From Lophius americanus (Eukaryota > Chordata > Actinopteri > Lophiiformes > Lophiidae): 64,000 nucleotides of DNA. A program made the position numbers and the translations under genes. Location of the stretch: assembly GCA_037951165.1 (NCBI GenBank), contig JBBDHG010000025.1:192001-256000 (forward strand), in the 5' to 3' direction. Under the pieces are notes generated by a model. It did no database searches, had not been told where the DNA came from, and saw only the letters and a program-made list of their open reading frames with translations. Positions within the stretch are counted from its first letter, which is position 1. Each line of letters starts with the position of its first letter. Positions 45,480-58,254 of this stretch are shown one piece after another.

Positions 45480-46500
45480 CTTTGAAAACGAACGGCCTCC
45501 CAGCCCCAGCATCCCTCCCCGGCTCCTCACGCGCTCACACCCACCGCACAAACAAACACACTTTTCTAAACAAGCCCTGATAACTCAAGCTTCTTTTTTT
45601 TTTCTTTTTTCTCCCGTTGCCCACAGTCACAGCCAAACAATGTCCCCCCTCTCGCTCCCCCCCCCCCCCCCTCCCCCTCAGGGTGCACCCCTCCCCTCAC
45701 TTCACTTCTCCTCCCACCGGCGCTGCTCCTCTCCCTTTCTCCTTTGTTGTGGGAGCTGGGATGGAGAAATTCCTCCCTCGTTAGAGCCGCTGACGGGACG
45801 GAGGACCCAGATGGAGACAATGTATTCCAACGGTTGAGCTGAACTCCCACAGATCCCAGCCAACAGCAGATTTCACACGGAGGTCAGGCGGCGGACGGCG
45901 GCGTTCTCACCGGCGCTGCTGCTGCTGCTGTTCTGGTCGTCCTGCAGCTCGGCGGCAAAGTGGACCCCTTTTTACCTTCCCCAGCCTTTCTCCTCTTGCC
46001 CTCGCCCCCTTCTCATGCAACAAAGCCCCTCCTCTGGGTCCGACCGCCGCCCAGAAACTCCACGCTGCTTCAGCTTGGAAAAATGGGATGGCTAGGGGGG
46101 CATTAAAAAGGAGTTTTTGTAAAGACCCCCGGGCTTGCCCCTCAGAACATTCACATGTTAAGTGACAGCTGCCTCGGCCCAATCCCTCTCTCAGAGGCAA
46201 GAGGGAGAAGTGCAAGCTACAAAAGAAGGCACCCACTCCCACCCTGCTACCCACCCGCTCACAAACCCACCGCCCCCCCCCCTCGCAGATCCTCTCCTTC
46301 CACCATTCAGAGTCGGTGCAGCGATCTCCACAGCAGCGACAAAGACCCCCAATTACTGTACAACATCTCAGATTACTTTTCAGCCACTGCGAAGCCGGCG
46401 CCACAAACAAAGAATGGGACACAAACAGTGAGCAACAGAAGATAATACGGTCCTTTCTCTGGCTGGGGCTCTGGAGGGGAACGGAAGGACCCCCGTAGTG
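45480..46500. other. GC-rich, C-tract-rich region
   Basis: It holds C runs (45658-45670, 46263-46271), CpG-containing segments and a CTG run at 45914. It surrounds the proposed untranslated first exon of the spectraplakin. Confidence 0.5.
45911..46110 (-). promoter_or_regulatory. Possible untranslated first exon and promoter region of the spectraplakin
   Basis: On the minus strand a GC-rich segment ends AGCGCCG before a strong GTGAGA donor at 45910. A matching acceptor (TTGTTTTAG) lies at 40905-40906, just upstream of the spectraplakin start. No TATA box is seen. That the two are spliced together is inference. The segment is open in one frame, but its translation resembles nothing. Confidence 0.35.
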
Positions 46501-46802
46501 TAATTCCATCATCCTCCATTTACACGAGTCACAACATTTGTCTTAGGAAGACAGAAAGTCAAGTGTGCTGTTTGAAAACACACGATGTCAACAATACGAT
46601 TCACACAACTTTTAATAGAGCAGAAGTGTCAGACTGATGAAGATGATGTCATCTGAAGGTCCAGCCCCGGATCAGACCCAGCAGAAGAACCTGCACTCAG
46701 ATGTTTCCACGACAGATCCTTCCTTCCTGCAGGTCTTTTTCTCCAGCCCAGCAAATACTGGTCCGCCGGTCCACTGGTTCACCACACGCATTCATGTACA
46801 GT

Positions 46803-47494
46803 AACACACACACACACAAAGACCCACACACACACACACAAAGACACACACACACACACACACAAAGACACACACACAAAGACACACAAAGACACACACA
46901 CAAAGACACAAACACACACACACACACAAAGACCCACACACACAAAGACACAAACACACACACACACACACACAAAGACCCACACACACAAAGACACACA
47001 AAGACACACACACACACAAAGACACAAACACACACACACACACACAAAGACCTACACGCAGACACACACACACACAGACAAACACACTCACAAAGACACA
47101 CACAGACACACACAGACACACACACATAGACAAACACACTCACAAAGAAACACACACACAGACACACACAGACAAAAACACACATATACAGACAGACAAA
47201 GACAAACACACAAAGACACACACACAGACACACACACACACAAAGACACACACACACACAGACAAACACACACACAGACACACACACACACAAACACACA
47301 CACACAAACACACACACAGACACACACACACACAAACACAAGGACACACTCTTCAACTCTGGTCAATCGATGTGCACTGACACATAGACACACACAAACA
47401 TAAAACACACATACACACACAAACACAGACACACAAACAGACCTACACACACACGTACACACACACAGACACACAAACACACACACACACACAC
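46803..47494. repeat. Interrupted CA repeat array, about 690 bp
   Basis: CACACA blocks separated by AAAGA and GACA form a long degenerate array with higher-order caaagacacacacaca units. All open frames here are artefacts. Confidence 0.97.
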
Positions 47495-47786
47495 CTCAGT
47501 CTCCTCCTCCTTTTACGAGGGTGTGACCTGGCCAAGAAAGGCAGCAGCGTACGTCATAAAATGATAGATAGAAATAAATAACAATAAAAATATACAATAG
47601 AAACTAAACTGAAGTGAACAAGCGGATCGAGTATAAATACACCGTCCAATAGTCTCGTTCTGGTTCTGGTCCCTGAAGAGTCCCAGCAGAGTCAATCAGA
47701 GAAAATCAGCTGTGGCAGTTTTACATCTTTATTCGCAGATTCTTCCAAGCGACCCTTAAAAGTAATTTTCCCCAAAACTGTGGAAG

Positions 47787-47822
47787 TTTGGAAGACCAGA
47801 CATTTTTGTCTGGTCTTCCAAA
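47787..47822. repeat. Perfect 15-bp inverted repeat
   Basis: tttggaagaccagac and gtctggtcttccaaa separated by six bases (attttt). No T-run or gene context gives it a role. Confidence 0.9.
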
Positions 47823-48799
47823 ATTCTCGTTAAGTTTTCCCTCAGGTGTGACGGCAACGGACCTAAATGAGTTTCATACACGGACGCCACTCAGCTGTCG
47901 TATGTGCCAGAAGTTAAATAATCATGACAGAAGTTAATTTAAAGCCGGTAAAATATTACCACCGCTAACTAAACCCCCCAATCCGCTGTATAAGGCCTTC
48001 TGAGATAAACGCTGTATGAGGGGAAGCATCTTTGACAACATCAACACAAACATGGTTGGCTTAGGATGGGATGCGCGGCCGCAGGATGTTGGCGTTTGTG
48101 CCTTTCAGAATAAAATCACAGGATCATTACACGGAGACAAACGAACATCCAATCCCAAAGTTTATGAGTCCAAATCCACATCCTAGTTTTTTGGACTAGG
48201 AAGAAACTAGAATAACCTACACCAACACTGGGAGAACTTGCAAACTCACCAAAGAAAGGTGCCGGTTCTCCAGGGGGATTGGAACCTTCATGCAGTCAGG
48301 CACCTGATCCAACCAGGAAGCCACATTTCAATCAGGAGGGCCAGAGAATGAAATAAAGACTAAAGTTTAAACATCAGAAAGTCTCTGGAGCCCAGACTTC
48401 TTGGATCAGATACTAGTGGTGGTGGCGGTGGCTGATGATTCTGCTGAAACTGCCTGAAAAATTACGCTAATGGTCATGAAATTTAGATCCTATGAATTGA
48501 CAAGAAGGAAATATGTCTATGTTTTATTATTGAGCTCCGAAAAATGAGTTGACTGTGTTTCTCTTCATCATTGAGTCACTGTGGGATCTGATCCTAGAGC
48601 AGACTGCTGACTTCATAGAAATAGTTTGGTTGAGTCAATATGGACTGTTTGAGATTATTAACGAGCTTGCATTCGTGTCAGTAAACGCCTTCATAAACTA
48701 AAACGATGGAGTTCAAATTTAGATTCCAAAAGTTATAATTCATTTACGGCCCCCTTTCTGACCACCCAACCTCTTCCAGAAACACACACAAAAAAAAAA

Positions 48800-50150
48800 A
48801 CACAGAGGGGGAAAGAAAACTGAAGTTTGCTCCCTTTGTGGCCGACGACAGAGAGCGAGTTGAAAAGGGTGACCCCCCGCGGGGTCAAGTTATTTAAACT
48901 CACAGCACTCCAGCGCCGAAGATCCACATTCGTAGGGGAAAAACCCACTGAGGGTCTCAGGGAATCATACTTTATGAGCACCTTCATCTTCTGTACACAG
49001 GGTTTAGGTGTAAAACATGCGGTCAGCCGTTTGGGGGGGCGAGAGCTCATGTCTTTTAACCGTGTAATGAGCGAGTAAGACCCTCGCTCCCCTTCCCCCT
49101 ATCTTCATGTGAAAGGAGCTGGCAGGGCTGAGACACCACTTTGCCAGGAAGACATTGTTGTAAAACCGTGACACATGATCCCGCCTTTCAACATCCTGCA
49201 GCTCTGCCTGTGTGCTAATTAAATGATTTTGGCTAAAAAACAACAACTACCCTTCCTCTCCGTTTCACGGTGTGAGCGCACGGAACCGTCAAACCCTCAT
49301 TTAAGACGAGAGGATGATGAGTCTGAAGAGCAACGGGAACGCCGACCTCGGGAAAATCCTCATCTCTCCATTGTCCCAGTGGACACAGTTTGGGAGCTGG
49401 AATGAGTTTCCCAACGAAGGGGATTCTATATCTGTGTCTGGTGGGAGCTCAAATTTGATTACAGGGTCTTTGCAGCAGTGGGCCAAAGGGAGAAAAAGAA
49501 ATAAAAAGATTAATTTCATGGGCTTCTCTTGCCCCTCCTCTGCTATCTCCACCTCTCTGCTGCCTTCAAATCAAATCAGACCTCAATGGCTCCTCCACTG
49601 AGCCTGGTAATAAGGCCTCTTCATTAGACACGAAGAAAAGCAAGGGGTCAAACCAGAAGCACCATTCAGCATCCGCTCCGTCATTTATCACCAGAAGAGG
49701 TTGCTTCCAAGAGGAGTGCATGAAAGGCTGATGGCCTCCCCCCACTGGGTTCCCCAGGCCCTGCTGGGAAGCCTGGATGCCACAAATCACAGGCGTGCCT
49801 GAAACGAGGATTTAGCGAGTTGTGGAACTGAGGAGCGGAAATTCATCTTCGGCTCCTCGGTTTGACTCAAGTGGTCCCACAGAAAAAAAAGGATTTACCG
49901 CCATAGTGAGTCCACGCCGTTCAATGAGCACAGGAGGGAAAGGGAAATAAAGATGTAAAGATGGGAGGCCCCACTTTACCATCAACCCCGATCAAGTGTG
50001 TGAATATAGAAGAACATTTCTCCCGGAATGAAAATCCATTTGACACAACCAAGAAGGACAAAAACAAAAAGAGCGTGTTGAAGTTTGAGGCCGTCCATAT
50101 TTGCATTAATTTCATCCCTGAGAGTCACGGCAGTGAAAACGGGACGGTTC
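48800..50150. promoter_or_regulatory. Repeat-poor block, candidate conserved non-coding element
   Basis: About 1.3 kb with no family repeats, no microsatellite after the A run at 48790, and dense AT-rich homeobox-like words (ctaattaaatgattttgg, agattaatttcatggg). It ends exactly where the hAT element begins. Function is inferred only. Confidence 0.3.
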
Positions 50151-50159
50151 CCTCTAAAT

Positions 50160-50831
50160 CACAAGTGTCCAACCCACATCCGGCCCGCGGAACAATTATA
50201 TCCGGCCGGCGAGACAATATCTAATTCAGATAATAACTGAACGGCTGGTTAACAGCGTCACTACAACAGTACTACAACTCCCAGAATGCACTGCGATACA
50301 CTCCTCCGTTGTCAGATATCAGCGTTTATCCAGTCACTTAATAAACTCCAGGCTCATCCGGAGCCTGGGAGGGGATAAGGATGATAAAAGACAGTTAAAA
50401 GGTTAATTGATAAACGTATTATTAAGTTAAACACGCAGTTTATTAAATAGACGCAGGTTTTAATGGCGAGGTGCGTTCACGTGCTCCAGCCGTTCAGGAT
50501 GTTTCAGTACTGCTGCGTTAAAAACAGGTATACACATGATGTTTCTTACATGTAATATGAAACACACCTGTAGACTATCACGGATTATTTAAAGTTTCCC
50601 TTTTTGTGGATATTATTAACTAAAAAAACGGATTGATTTTTGTTGATGCCTGCGAATGAAAACTTTTCATCGATAACGATTCTACAAAGCACTGCTGATA
50701 GAGAAGGAGACACAGACACGGTGAGTAAATAAAATAAGAATAGTACATCGTCAGATTAAAGCCCTACGCGAATGCTGTTAGGCCCCCTTAACTTTTATTT
50801 TTGGCCCCCTCCTTTGATTCTGAGACCCCTG
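50160..50831. mobile_element. Non-autonomous hAT-type element, about 670 bp
   Basis: Ends cacaagtgtccaac and tctgagacccctg are imperfect inverted repeats. They are flanked by ctctaaat (50152) and ctctaaag (50832), an 8-bp duplication with one mismatch, as expected for hAT. Internal words (atccggcccgcgg) are typical of widespread vertebrate hAT remnants. No intact transposase. Confidence 0.78.
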
Positions 50832-51478
50832 CTCTAAAGGTTGTGACAGCGTCAGAGGTTGTTTGCTGTCTGTCAGAGACAAAGAGGGCGGAGGATAATA
50901 AAGCCGGGATCTCTCACCCTTCCTCCTGGCTCTGTTTGTCAGCAGTGTGTTCTGGGCTTATTTGGGATGCAGCATCTGCCACAGCAGAACCAGGGAAACC
51001 AGAGACCTTTAAGACAGAGAGCTTTTATCCAGCAGACAGAAAAAGGAACTTTTGGGTTCAAACTTAGGACTGAGATGTCATGACGTGATGTGTAGAAGTC
51101 AGGTCACGGTCATGGAAAGAGAATGGAATACAAGGTGTCAGAATTCAATGGTCGTGACTTTGGTGTCTCTAAAGATGGGAAGGAGTGATTTGACATTCCC
51201 CTCGTTTCTGACCACAAACCGCAGGAGGACAAGGGTGTTAAAAAAGACAATGTCTTTAATTCATTTCAGAAAGGAAGTTACTAGTGACCAAAAATGGAAT
51301 CTAATATAACATAACTCAACAAAATAGAGCTCCAAACTAACACAACGTAACTGAACCCGACTAAACTTAGCTTTAATAATGTGTGTAATCTGACATTTAT
51401 CCTCTGATTAACACCATGTGTGTTCCTCTAATTGCACTACTGTACTTGGACAAATTTTGGTCATCTTCTATATCTAAA

Positions 51479-51594
<116 letters not shown>

Positions 51595-51689
51595 TACCAT
51601 TGGAGATCAGACTCATTCCTTTTTCTTTATATTTGCATGCACTTTATTCCTGTATTTTAAAATGTACAAGTGTATTTTTTACTTCTTAA

Positions 51690-51921
51690 TTTTGGATTGA
51701 GGGTATACGTATGTGTATATGCAGGTGTACGTAATAATACATATCTATGTTTGTATATATAGGTTTATCTAAACATGTCTAGAAGATGTCTTATTATATA
51801 GTATGTCTTCATTTTTAATAATAATAATAATAATAATACATTTAATTTATAGTCACATTTAGAATTCCTTTATGTTTCTCCTTTTGGTGATTAATAAAGT
51901 TTGTCTATTCTATTCTATTCA
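51690..51921. repeat. Dispersed repeat and retroelement tail
   Basis: ttttggattgagggtata and ctaaacatgtctagaag match the repeat near 960-1010. Then come an ATA run with acatttaatttata and a LINE/SINE-like end, attaataaagtttgtc with tctat repeats. Confidence 0.65.
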
Positions 51922-52570
51922 AAAGACACAAGGGTTTAAATAAACACAGACTAGTACAAGAGTCACGCGGGGGAGAACTTAACATTGAACTTCTAGTAAA
52001 TATTAGAAATATTTGCATCAAGAAACATAATTAGTAAATTAAACAAATTAACTAGTTATGTTAAAAACTTATCCTCAAATAGTTTAACAGGAAAAAAGAG
52101 TTTCAAAAAAAATCAAGTTTAAGAAATGAATCTTTCAAAGGAATACCCCTCTGCTCATTCCACATGTTGAGTTTATCCGCTTCCTGTGGGCGGGGCTTAA
52201 AAAGGCCATTTTTTTTCTTCAGCAGGTCTTTTTTTTGCCAGATGGAGCTCGGTAAGAAACAAGTATAAATAATTATGTGCGACATAAATGACAAAGATAG
52301 AATGTTAACTAAAATGTGTGCACCCAAATTAGTAAACAACTATCAAATGTAAGCTTTAAACGTAAACCAAGAATGTGTCATTTCTTAAGAAAATGTAAAA
52401 ATGTGAACCAAACTATGTGGTAACAGGAAATTAATGTCATGTGACGTAAACAAAACTAACACTAATGGGTAGCTGACAGCAACCCAGTTCATTTTAGTGT
52501 ACAGAATCTACGCCTAAATATCTATATTTATAAATAGTTATACACTGTACAATATTGTAAAATCTCTTCC

Positions 52571-52786
52571 CTACATCGGACCCAACCCTGAGGAGCAGTT
52601 ACTTAACGAAACGTGACTGAACATGTTTATGTTAAAGAGTAAGGGGCCAAGGACGGGCCCCTGAGAGACACCACAGGTCAAAGGGACCACAGAGGAGGAG
52701 GCATTAAAAGTGGCTATTGAGGACAATTTTAGGGGGCTTATTAAAGCATTTGAGGACATTATATAAAGTAATGTTACTTGATTCAA
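52571..52786 (-). mobile_element. Non-LTR retrotransposon RT fragment
   Basis: The minus strand reads SSVVPLTCGVSQGPVLGPL, then LFNINMF, matching the GVPQGSVLGPLLF motif of L2/Rex-type reverse transcriptase. Two substitutions in the motif and the small size show that it is dead. Confidence 0.85.
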
Positions 52787-52799
52787 CCAAAAGTTGAGT

Positions 52800-53420
52800 T
52801 AATTTATTTAAAATTCAACCGTTTTCTATGAAATATAACATTTCGTCATGAAATAATTGTCATCATTTTGATTTCTTTTAGTCTTTAAAAACATTTTTGA
52901 CCAAAACTTTTGTCATTTTATGGTAAATTCTGAGTGTTTAAGATATTAAATTCATAAATGAACCCAAAAGAAATGAAATATGTAAATAAATATTTTCTAT
53001 AGATTTGTTATCTAATTCAAGATTAATTATTGTACATATAAACTAAGTGATTCTGGAATTATCCACATGTACAATTTCCTTTTTTCCCCCATTATAAGTC
53101 ATTGGACTTCGTCAAACATTTAATGAACTTATAATTCATTGCTTGAGTTAAATGTCTATTTATGATCTTTCTCTGGCTTTATCTTTCCACATCCTGAAAT
53201 ATGAAATCACAAACTATGTTTAGGTTCAGTTTACTTTATTTGAACGCCGTAGGTAGATTTGAAAGTTTAAGAGTGTGAGGCATCCATTGACCGTTAACAG
53301 ATAAAACATAAAACTATTAAAAAAACAAAAAAATCCTGATAAAACACTAAAAGTTTTCCGGTTTAATTTGGTCAAATTAAATTGAAATAAATACCAATAA
53401 AAGCAACTAAAACTTCAGGA
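52800..53420. other. Unassigned AT-rich sequence
   Basis: Neither exon nor repeat was recognised. Confidence 0.5.
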
Positions 53421-53429
53421 AAGCAACCC

Positions 53430-53880
53430 CTAGAACAGAAAGAATCTAAAAGCTCTGACTGCATGAATAAAAACCGGCGGCTCCGGAGGAATCTTGTCAC
53501 CGCTTTGATAAAACTAAACGGTATTTCCATTGTTGCGTGGATCAAAACCTCCAGTCGGAGGCGCGTATGTCTCCCAGCGTTCTTGGGGAGCATGTATGTG
53601 TCTCCTCTCTCCTGTGGATTGTGGAGGGGTCTTTATGCGGGGGCTGCTGAGGGATACCCCCATTCATGCTGCAGACTAACTAGTCCCTCAGGCTCAGACT
53701 TACAGCATTACCATGACAAAAGTCGGATGCTGTACGATAAAGGCATGGTAGACTTTAAGAAGAAGAAGAAAGACACCCCCTTATTTCACACATGTGTTTT
53801 GGGGGGGGATCAGACATGCCGTTGCATCGTACGGGTCGGTCCCAAGGTAGCGGGAGGCCGAGGCGAAATATGACATCTGA
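53430..53880. promoter_or_regulatory. Repeat-poor block, candidate conserved non-coding element
   Basis: Complex, GC-balanced sequence with open frames on both strands but no recognisable protein and no flanking splice sites that agree. It may be regulatory or an unrecognised exon. Confidence 0.25.
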
Positions 53881-54009
53881 AAAACATCAGAACTTTCTAC
53901 GCAAAAAAATAATGAGTTTCTTCAGAGAAGTCATACAAGTTCGTCAAAGATCACATTTTTGTCCCTCGGCCCTTTTTAAACCAAAACGGCTCAGATATTC
54001 AACGGAACC

Positions 54010-54705
54010 ATTTTAAATTTTATTAAGATGGACCGTAAAAATGAATAAAACCATTTTTTTCTATTAAAGCAACGATCATTCTCTTCTGAGGTTTTTGCTG
54101 CACTGATTGAATGATTCTCGTTAAGGTTACTTCGTTGCAGTTACAACTCACTAAAAAAGTCCCCAATCCCCTGCATTGTACAAAAATCTGATTATCACCT
54201 GAGTTACGTCCGAAAAACAATGTTTTTCATAAAAAAAACTCCCTATAGTGAGTAAATATGAACTATCAGAGTAAATTATAATATATACAAGATAGATCTC
54301 ATGGAGTCGATTCATATATCCTAGTTTGGACTAAATCAAACCAATGGTTGACAATTAAAGCCTGAAAACTTCACCAAGTTGGACCAATGCTTACGAGGGA
54401 ATGTTCAAAAAAGTGTTTTCTCGTGAAGAGCGGGTAATACACTATGAACTAGTAGAGTGAAATGCAATGTTTAAAAGATAGATCTCCTCTGGACGATTCA
54501 AATCAGCACTAAATTGGATCAATGGTTAAAAAGTGAAAACCTTTGGAGATACCTCCCCCTAGTGTCGGAAATATAGAACTGACCGTTCCCAAAATCCGTC
54601 CAGTTCTTCGTCACGCTTAAGTCTATATGACCCTTAATTTTGAAAAATTGAAACATGAAATACTTTATGAGTTATCAGGTTAACACACAGAATCCATAAT
54701 AACCA
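54010..54705 (+). repeat. Composite repeat copy, duplicated at 61.86 kb
   Basis: It includes a 5' extension (aaccatttttttctattaaa, cattctcttctgaggttttt) shared with 61900. It then has agtccccaatcccctgcatt and two core units. Confidence 0.88.
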
Positions 54706-55083
54706 CGACTATTCAGTTACTATTATGTCATCGGTTTTATCTCGTTAATATTTGCACCGGCATGTCTTTCATCTGGCGCTGCACAACAAATTAAGCTAAA
54801 TTAAACTTTTTCCTCTCTCAAACCTGGATTATATGTGCTGATAAGATCAGACGTATCCGTTACTGTTACGACGTTCCAATAATCAACACGCAGCATTCTG
54901 TTAGCCTGATCAGAGCTACGCTAACGGGGCTGCGTTGGAGATAAAATCTGATTGGTTAAATAGACCAGAACCAACCTTCCATCCCTTTCTATGTTACTTC
55001 TAGAACCTATCCCAGGTGACCCTGGGTGAAACGCTGAGTTACCATTATGAAAGATCAACACAGGATACACACATTTGAGACAG

Positions 55084-55720
55084 AACCATTCACACACACA
55101 TTCTCAGCTACGGGCATTTAGAGCCACCAATCCACCTCTAGTGAATGTTTTTGGACCCTGGGAAGAATCCTGGTACCAGAGGGGGAAACAAATGCAAAAT
55201 ACACCTTTAAAGGTTTGATTCCAACCTTCTTGCCCTTCAGGATCAGCTACAGTCCATCGTTCAACTGTGCCATGAGATCTGGATAGTGACCAAAAGAATG
55301 AGGTCAAGGATACATGCAGCTGAAATTTGCTTCCTCCATAGGGGGGGGGGGGGGGGGGGGGGCTGGGCTACAGAGTGAGGAGCGGTGAGGAGCCCGGATA
55401 TCTTGAGGAAGCTCGGAGAAGAACCAGCTGAGGGGGTCCAGCCATCTGTTTAGGACGCCTCCCTTTGAAGGATTTCCAGGCATGTCCAAGTGGGAGGAGA
55501 CCCCAGATTAGACTTCAAACTCACTCAGGTTGAGCTGGAGAGTGATGCAGAGGAGAGGGACATTTGGAATGCCCTCCTGCTACCACCATGACCCGACCCC
55601 AGATAAGTGGAATGAAAATGGATGGATGTATGGATGCATCATACCTGCTGACCAGCCGTGACCATAAACCCATGAATATTTGATCAACTCTTTTTTTTTT
55701 ATTCCCGCTCAACCATGCCT
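55084..55720. other. Unassigned sequence with a G22 run
   Basis: A run of 22 G at 55341-55362. The surrounding text (agccggatatcttgaggaag, ggacgcctccctttgaagg) resembles a degenerate LTR-retrotransposon/RT-type repeat common in fish, but I could not confirm a motif. Confidence 0.35.
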
Positions 55721-57469
55721 GAAAACCAGGAACCGGTTAATTTGACTGGAAAACCGTTGTACAAATATTGGTGTAAATGCTTGTGTGACAAAATCCACAG
55801 TTGGTGTTTAATAAATACCTCAATTGTCACATCAGAGGGCTTTTACCGTAGAGATCCTGCTTTTCTTTTCTTTTTTTTTCATGTCCCCTCGCCTCTTCCT
55901 CCCATCTGAGTCTAATGCCCTTTCAGATTGTGCGATCATGTGTGCAGAGGGCCTCCACCGCCGGGCCCGTCTACAGCCTCTCTGTCCAGACCGGGCACAA
56001 TGGAGCCCGATTCTCCAGCCCCTCTGCCCCCCTTTGGCTTAAAGAAGCCTCCCACGCAGGAGTGGAGGAGGACCACCTCAGTACCCATCTGAGGATGTCG
56101 GATTTGAAAGACCTCCTCAGTACCTTTCCTCTCCGTAATGCTAGATTAACGTGAGAGTTAGTTTCCTGAGCAGCATGACTCACATGACACATTTTCACCC
56201 TTTTCCTTTTTCTGTGCTTTCTCATCAGCACATTCTCAAATACTATTTACAGGTGTCACTTTGAACGCTGATCAATAAACATGTAATTTTAATGGGAGAA
56301 TGAAAATATTTTGTGTAAAAAAATAAATAAATCATGAGAAAACAATTCAACATAGAGAAAAATAAATTAATGAATATACCTATGATGTCCTTCCCTACAG
56401 TATGGGTGTATCCCTGAAAAACACCCAATCCCCTGCATTCTACAAGCAATCCCCATGATTGACTCCTCAAATCAAATGTGATGTCATGGTTCCGTTTCAC
56501 TTTGTTGGATTTACTGTCATGGTCATGTTCTTTTTTTTTTGTAGTTACATTATTATTCTATATTTATTATTATTATACGTTATAGGTTGTATTTCCTGTT
56601 TTATTTTGAAACTCCATTTCTGTTTCATCGGACCCTTCCACTTCCTTCCTCCTCTCCTTTCAGTCCGTGTCATCCTCCCCCCTGAGCGACGTTCACACTG
56701 CCAGTCTTAATTATCAATTCCGATTTTTTTTCCTCTTTTCTTATATCGGATTGTATTTTGTAGCTGATCATATTATTTTTAAAAATGTCGCCAATATCTG
56801 ACTACGGTATGAACAGTTGGTGGCCGTAAACTGGCGCGCATGCGCAAACGAACAATAACAAAGACGTCACACGCAGCATGTTGTCAACGCGAAAGCAAGA
56901 TTGAGGCCGTTAAAGTAAGTTTGAACGCCTTCATTCATAGTTAAGATGTTTGTGGTGATGTTTGAAGTGTTTATAGTAGTGTTTATAGTGTTTATAGTGA
57001 TTTCTACGAGTTAACAGCGACTCCTAACGGCGCATCTTTGAGTAGAATGTCGACGCTAGATGACGTCAGAGTAGCATGCGTTCCGATTTGAAAGTTCAGA
57101 CTGAGGTAGCGTTGTTAAGAATTCTGAAAAATATCAGATTCCATGTGGTTTGTCTTGAACCCAATGCCATCAAAAAGTCCCATATGAGCAGAAACTCCGG
57201 GTTTGGTCGCTGTCAGTTCTGTGTTTGTCCTGCTCCCATGTGACCCCTGCATCCTGTCCCAGTGTAAGTTTCCTCTGTGGTTGTTTATTTTCTACCCTAT
57301 TAGTTTGGACTTTCATATTTTGCCCTCGTTTCTTGTATTTGGAGGATATAGCTTTCTGGCTTCTGCAGATCCAGATTCTTTTATTAAAACTTATTTTTTC
57401 ATTTTGGGTTTTTGCATAAGCGTCCAGTTGTTGTAATTTCAATTTAACATGTTGACCCATTAATAATCT

Positions 57470-58060
57470 CAAACAGTCCATATTGATTCAACCTAACTAT
57501 TTCTATGAAGTCAGCAGTCTGCTCTAGGATCAGATCCCACAGTGACTCAGTAATAATTATTAATAATAAACACAATTGGACTAATAGTTGGGAAGTTGCG
57601 GATGAGAATTATTTTTTTCCCGCATAAAAGTTGTAAAAAAATGGTTAAAAAATAAAATAAGATATGAAATATGATGAAAAAATATGATGAATATAAGTTA
57701 AATCTCATATGAGATGAATTTGGACTAATTCAGACCAACCTTTAGAAATATTTGTCCAATAAATTTATTTATTTTTGTTTAAAAAAAAGAAAAAAGAAAA
57801 TCCCCCTAGTGAGTAAGAACTATTAAATAATATATGACAAACAGTCGAGAAACTATGGCCAGAAATTTTTTGAAGATAAGGCTCCCCCTAGTGGTGTAGA
57901 TATACAATTAACCTCTCACAAAATCAATCCAGTTCTTCCTCGCACTACGGTCTATGTTGGGAGACAATTTGAAAAGGGTCCATGAAATAGTTTTAATAAT
58001 AATAATAATACATTTGATTCATAACACACTTTACATTTATATCAAACCTCAAAGTTCTAC
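57470..58060 (+). repeat. Composite repeat copy and retroelement tail
   Basis: The inverted 59-bp module (gatcagatcccacagtgact) at 57490-57550, a core at 57840-57995 (cagttcttcctcgcactac), then ATA units with acatttgattcataacac. Confidence 0.8.
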
Positions 58061-58254
58061 AAAATAAAAGCATCAATAAAAAATATAATTACATAAAAAA
58101 AAAAAAATAGTTTGGATGAAATGAAATAATGAAACGGAGCCTCATAAACTTCAACCATTTTCATTTTCTAGTGGGATGCTTGTATCAATTTATTCAAATT
58201 GCATTTATGGGTCTCTTATAATCATTTCTTATCCCTATTCTTTATATTATTATA

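Noticed and set aside
45907..46512. 201-residue minus-strand frame in GC-rich DNA
   Set aside because: No recognisable domain; more likely untranslated exon and promoter DNA.
46697..47492. Several long Cys/Val-rich or Thr/His-rich open frames
   Set aside because: They come entirely from the interrupted CA array.
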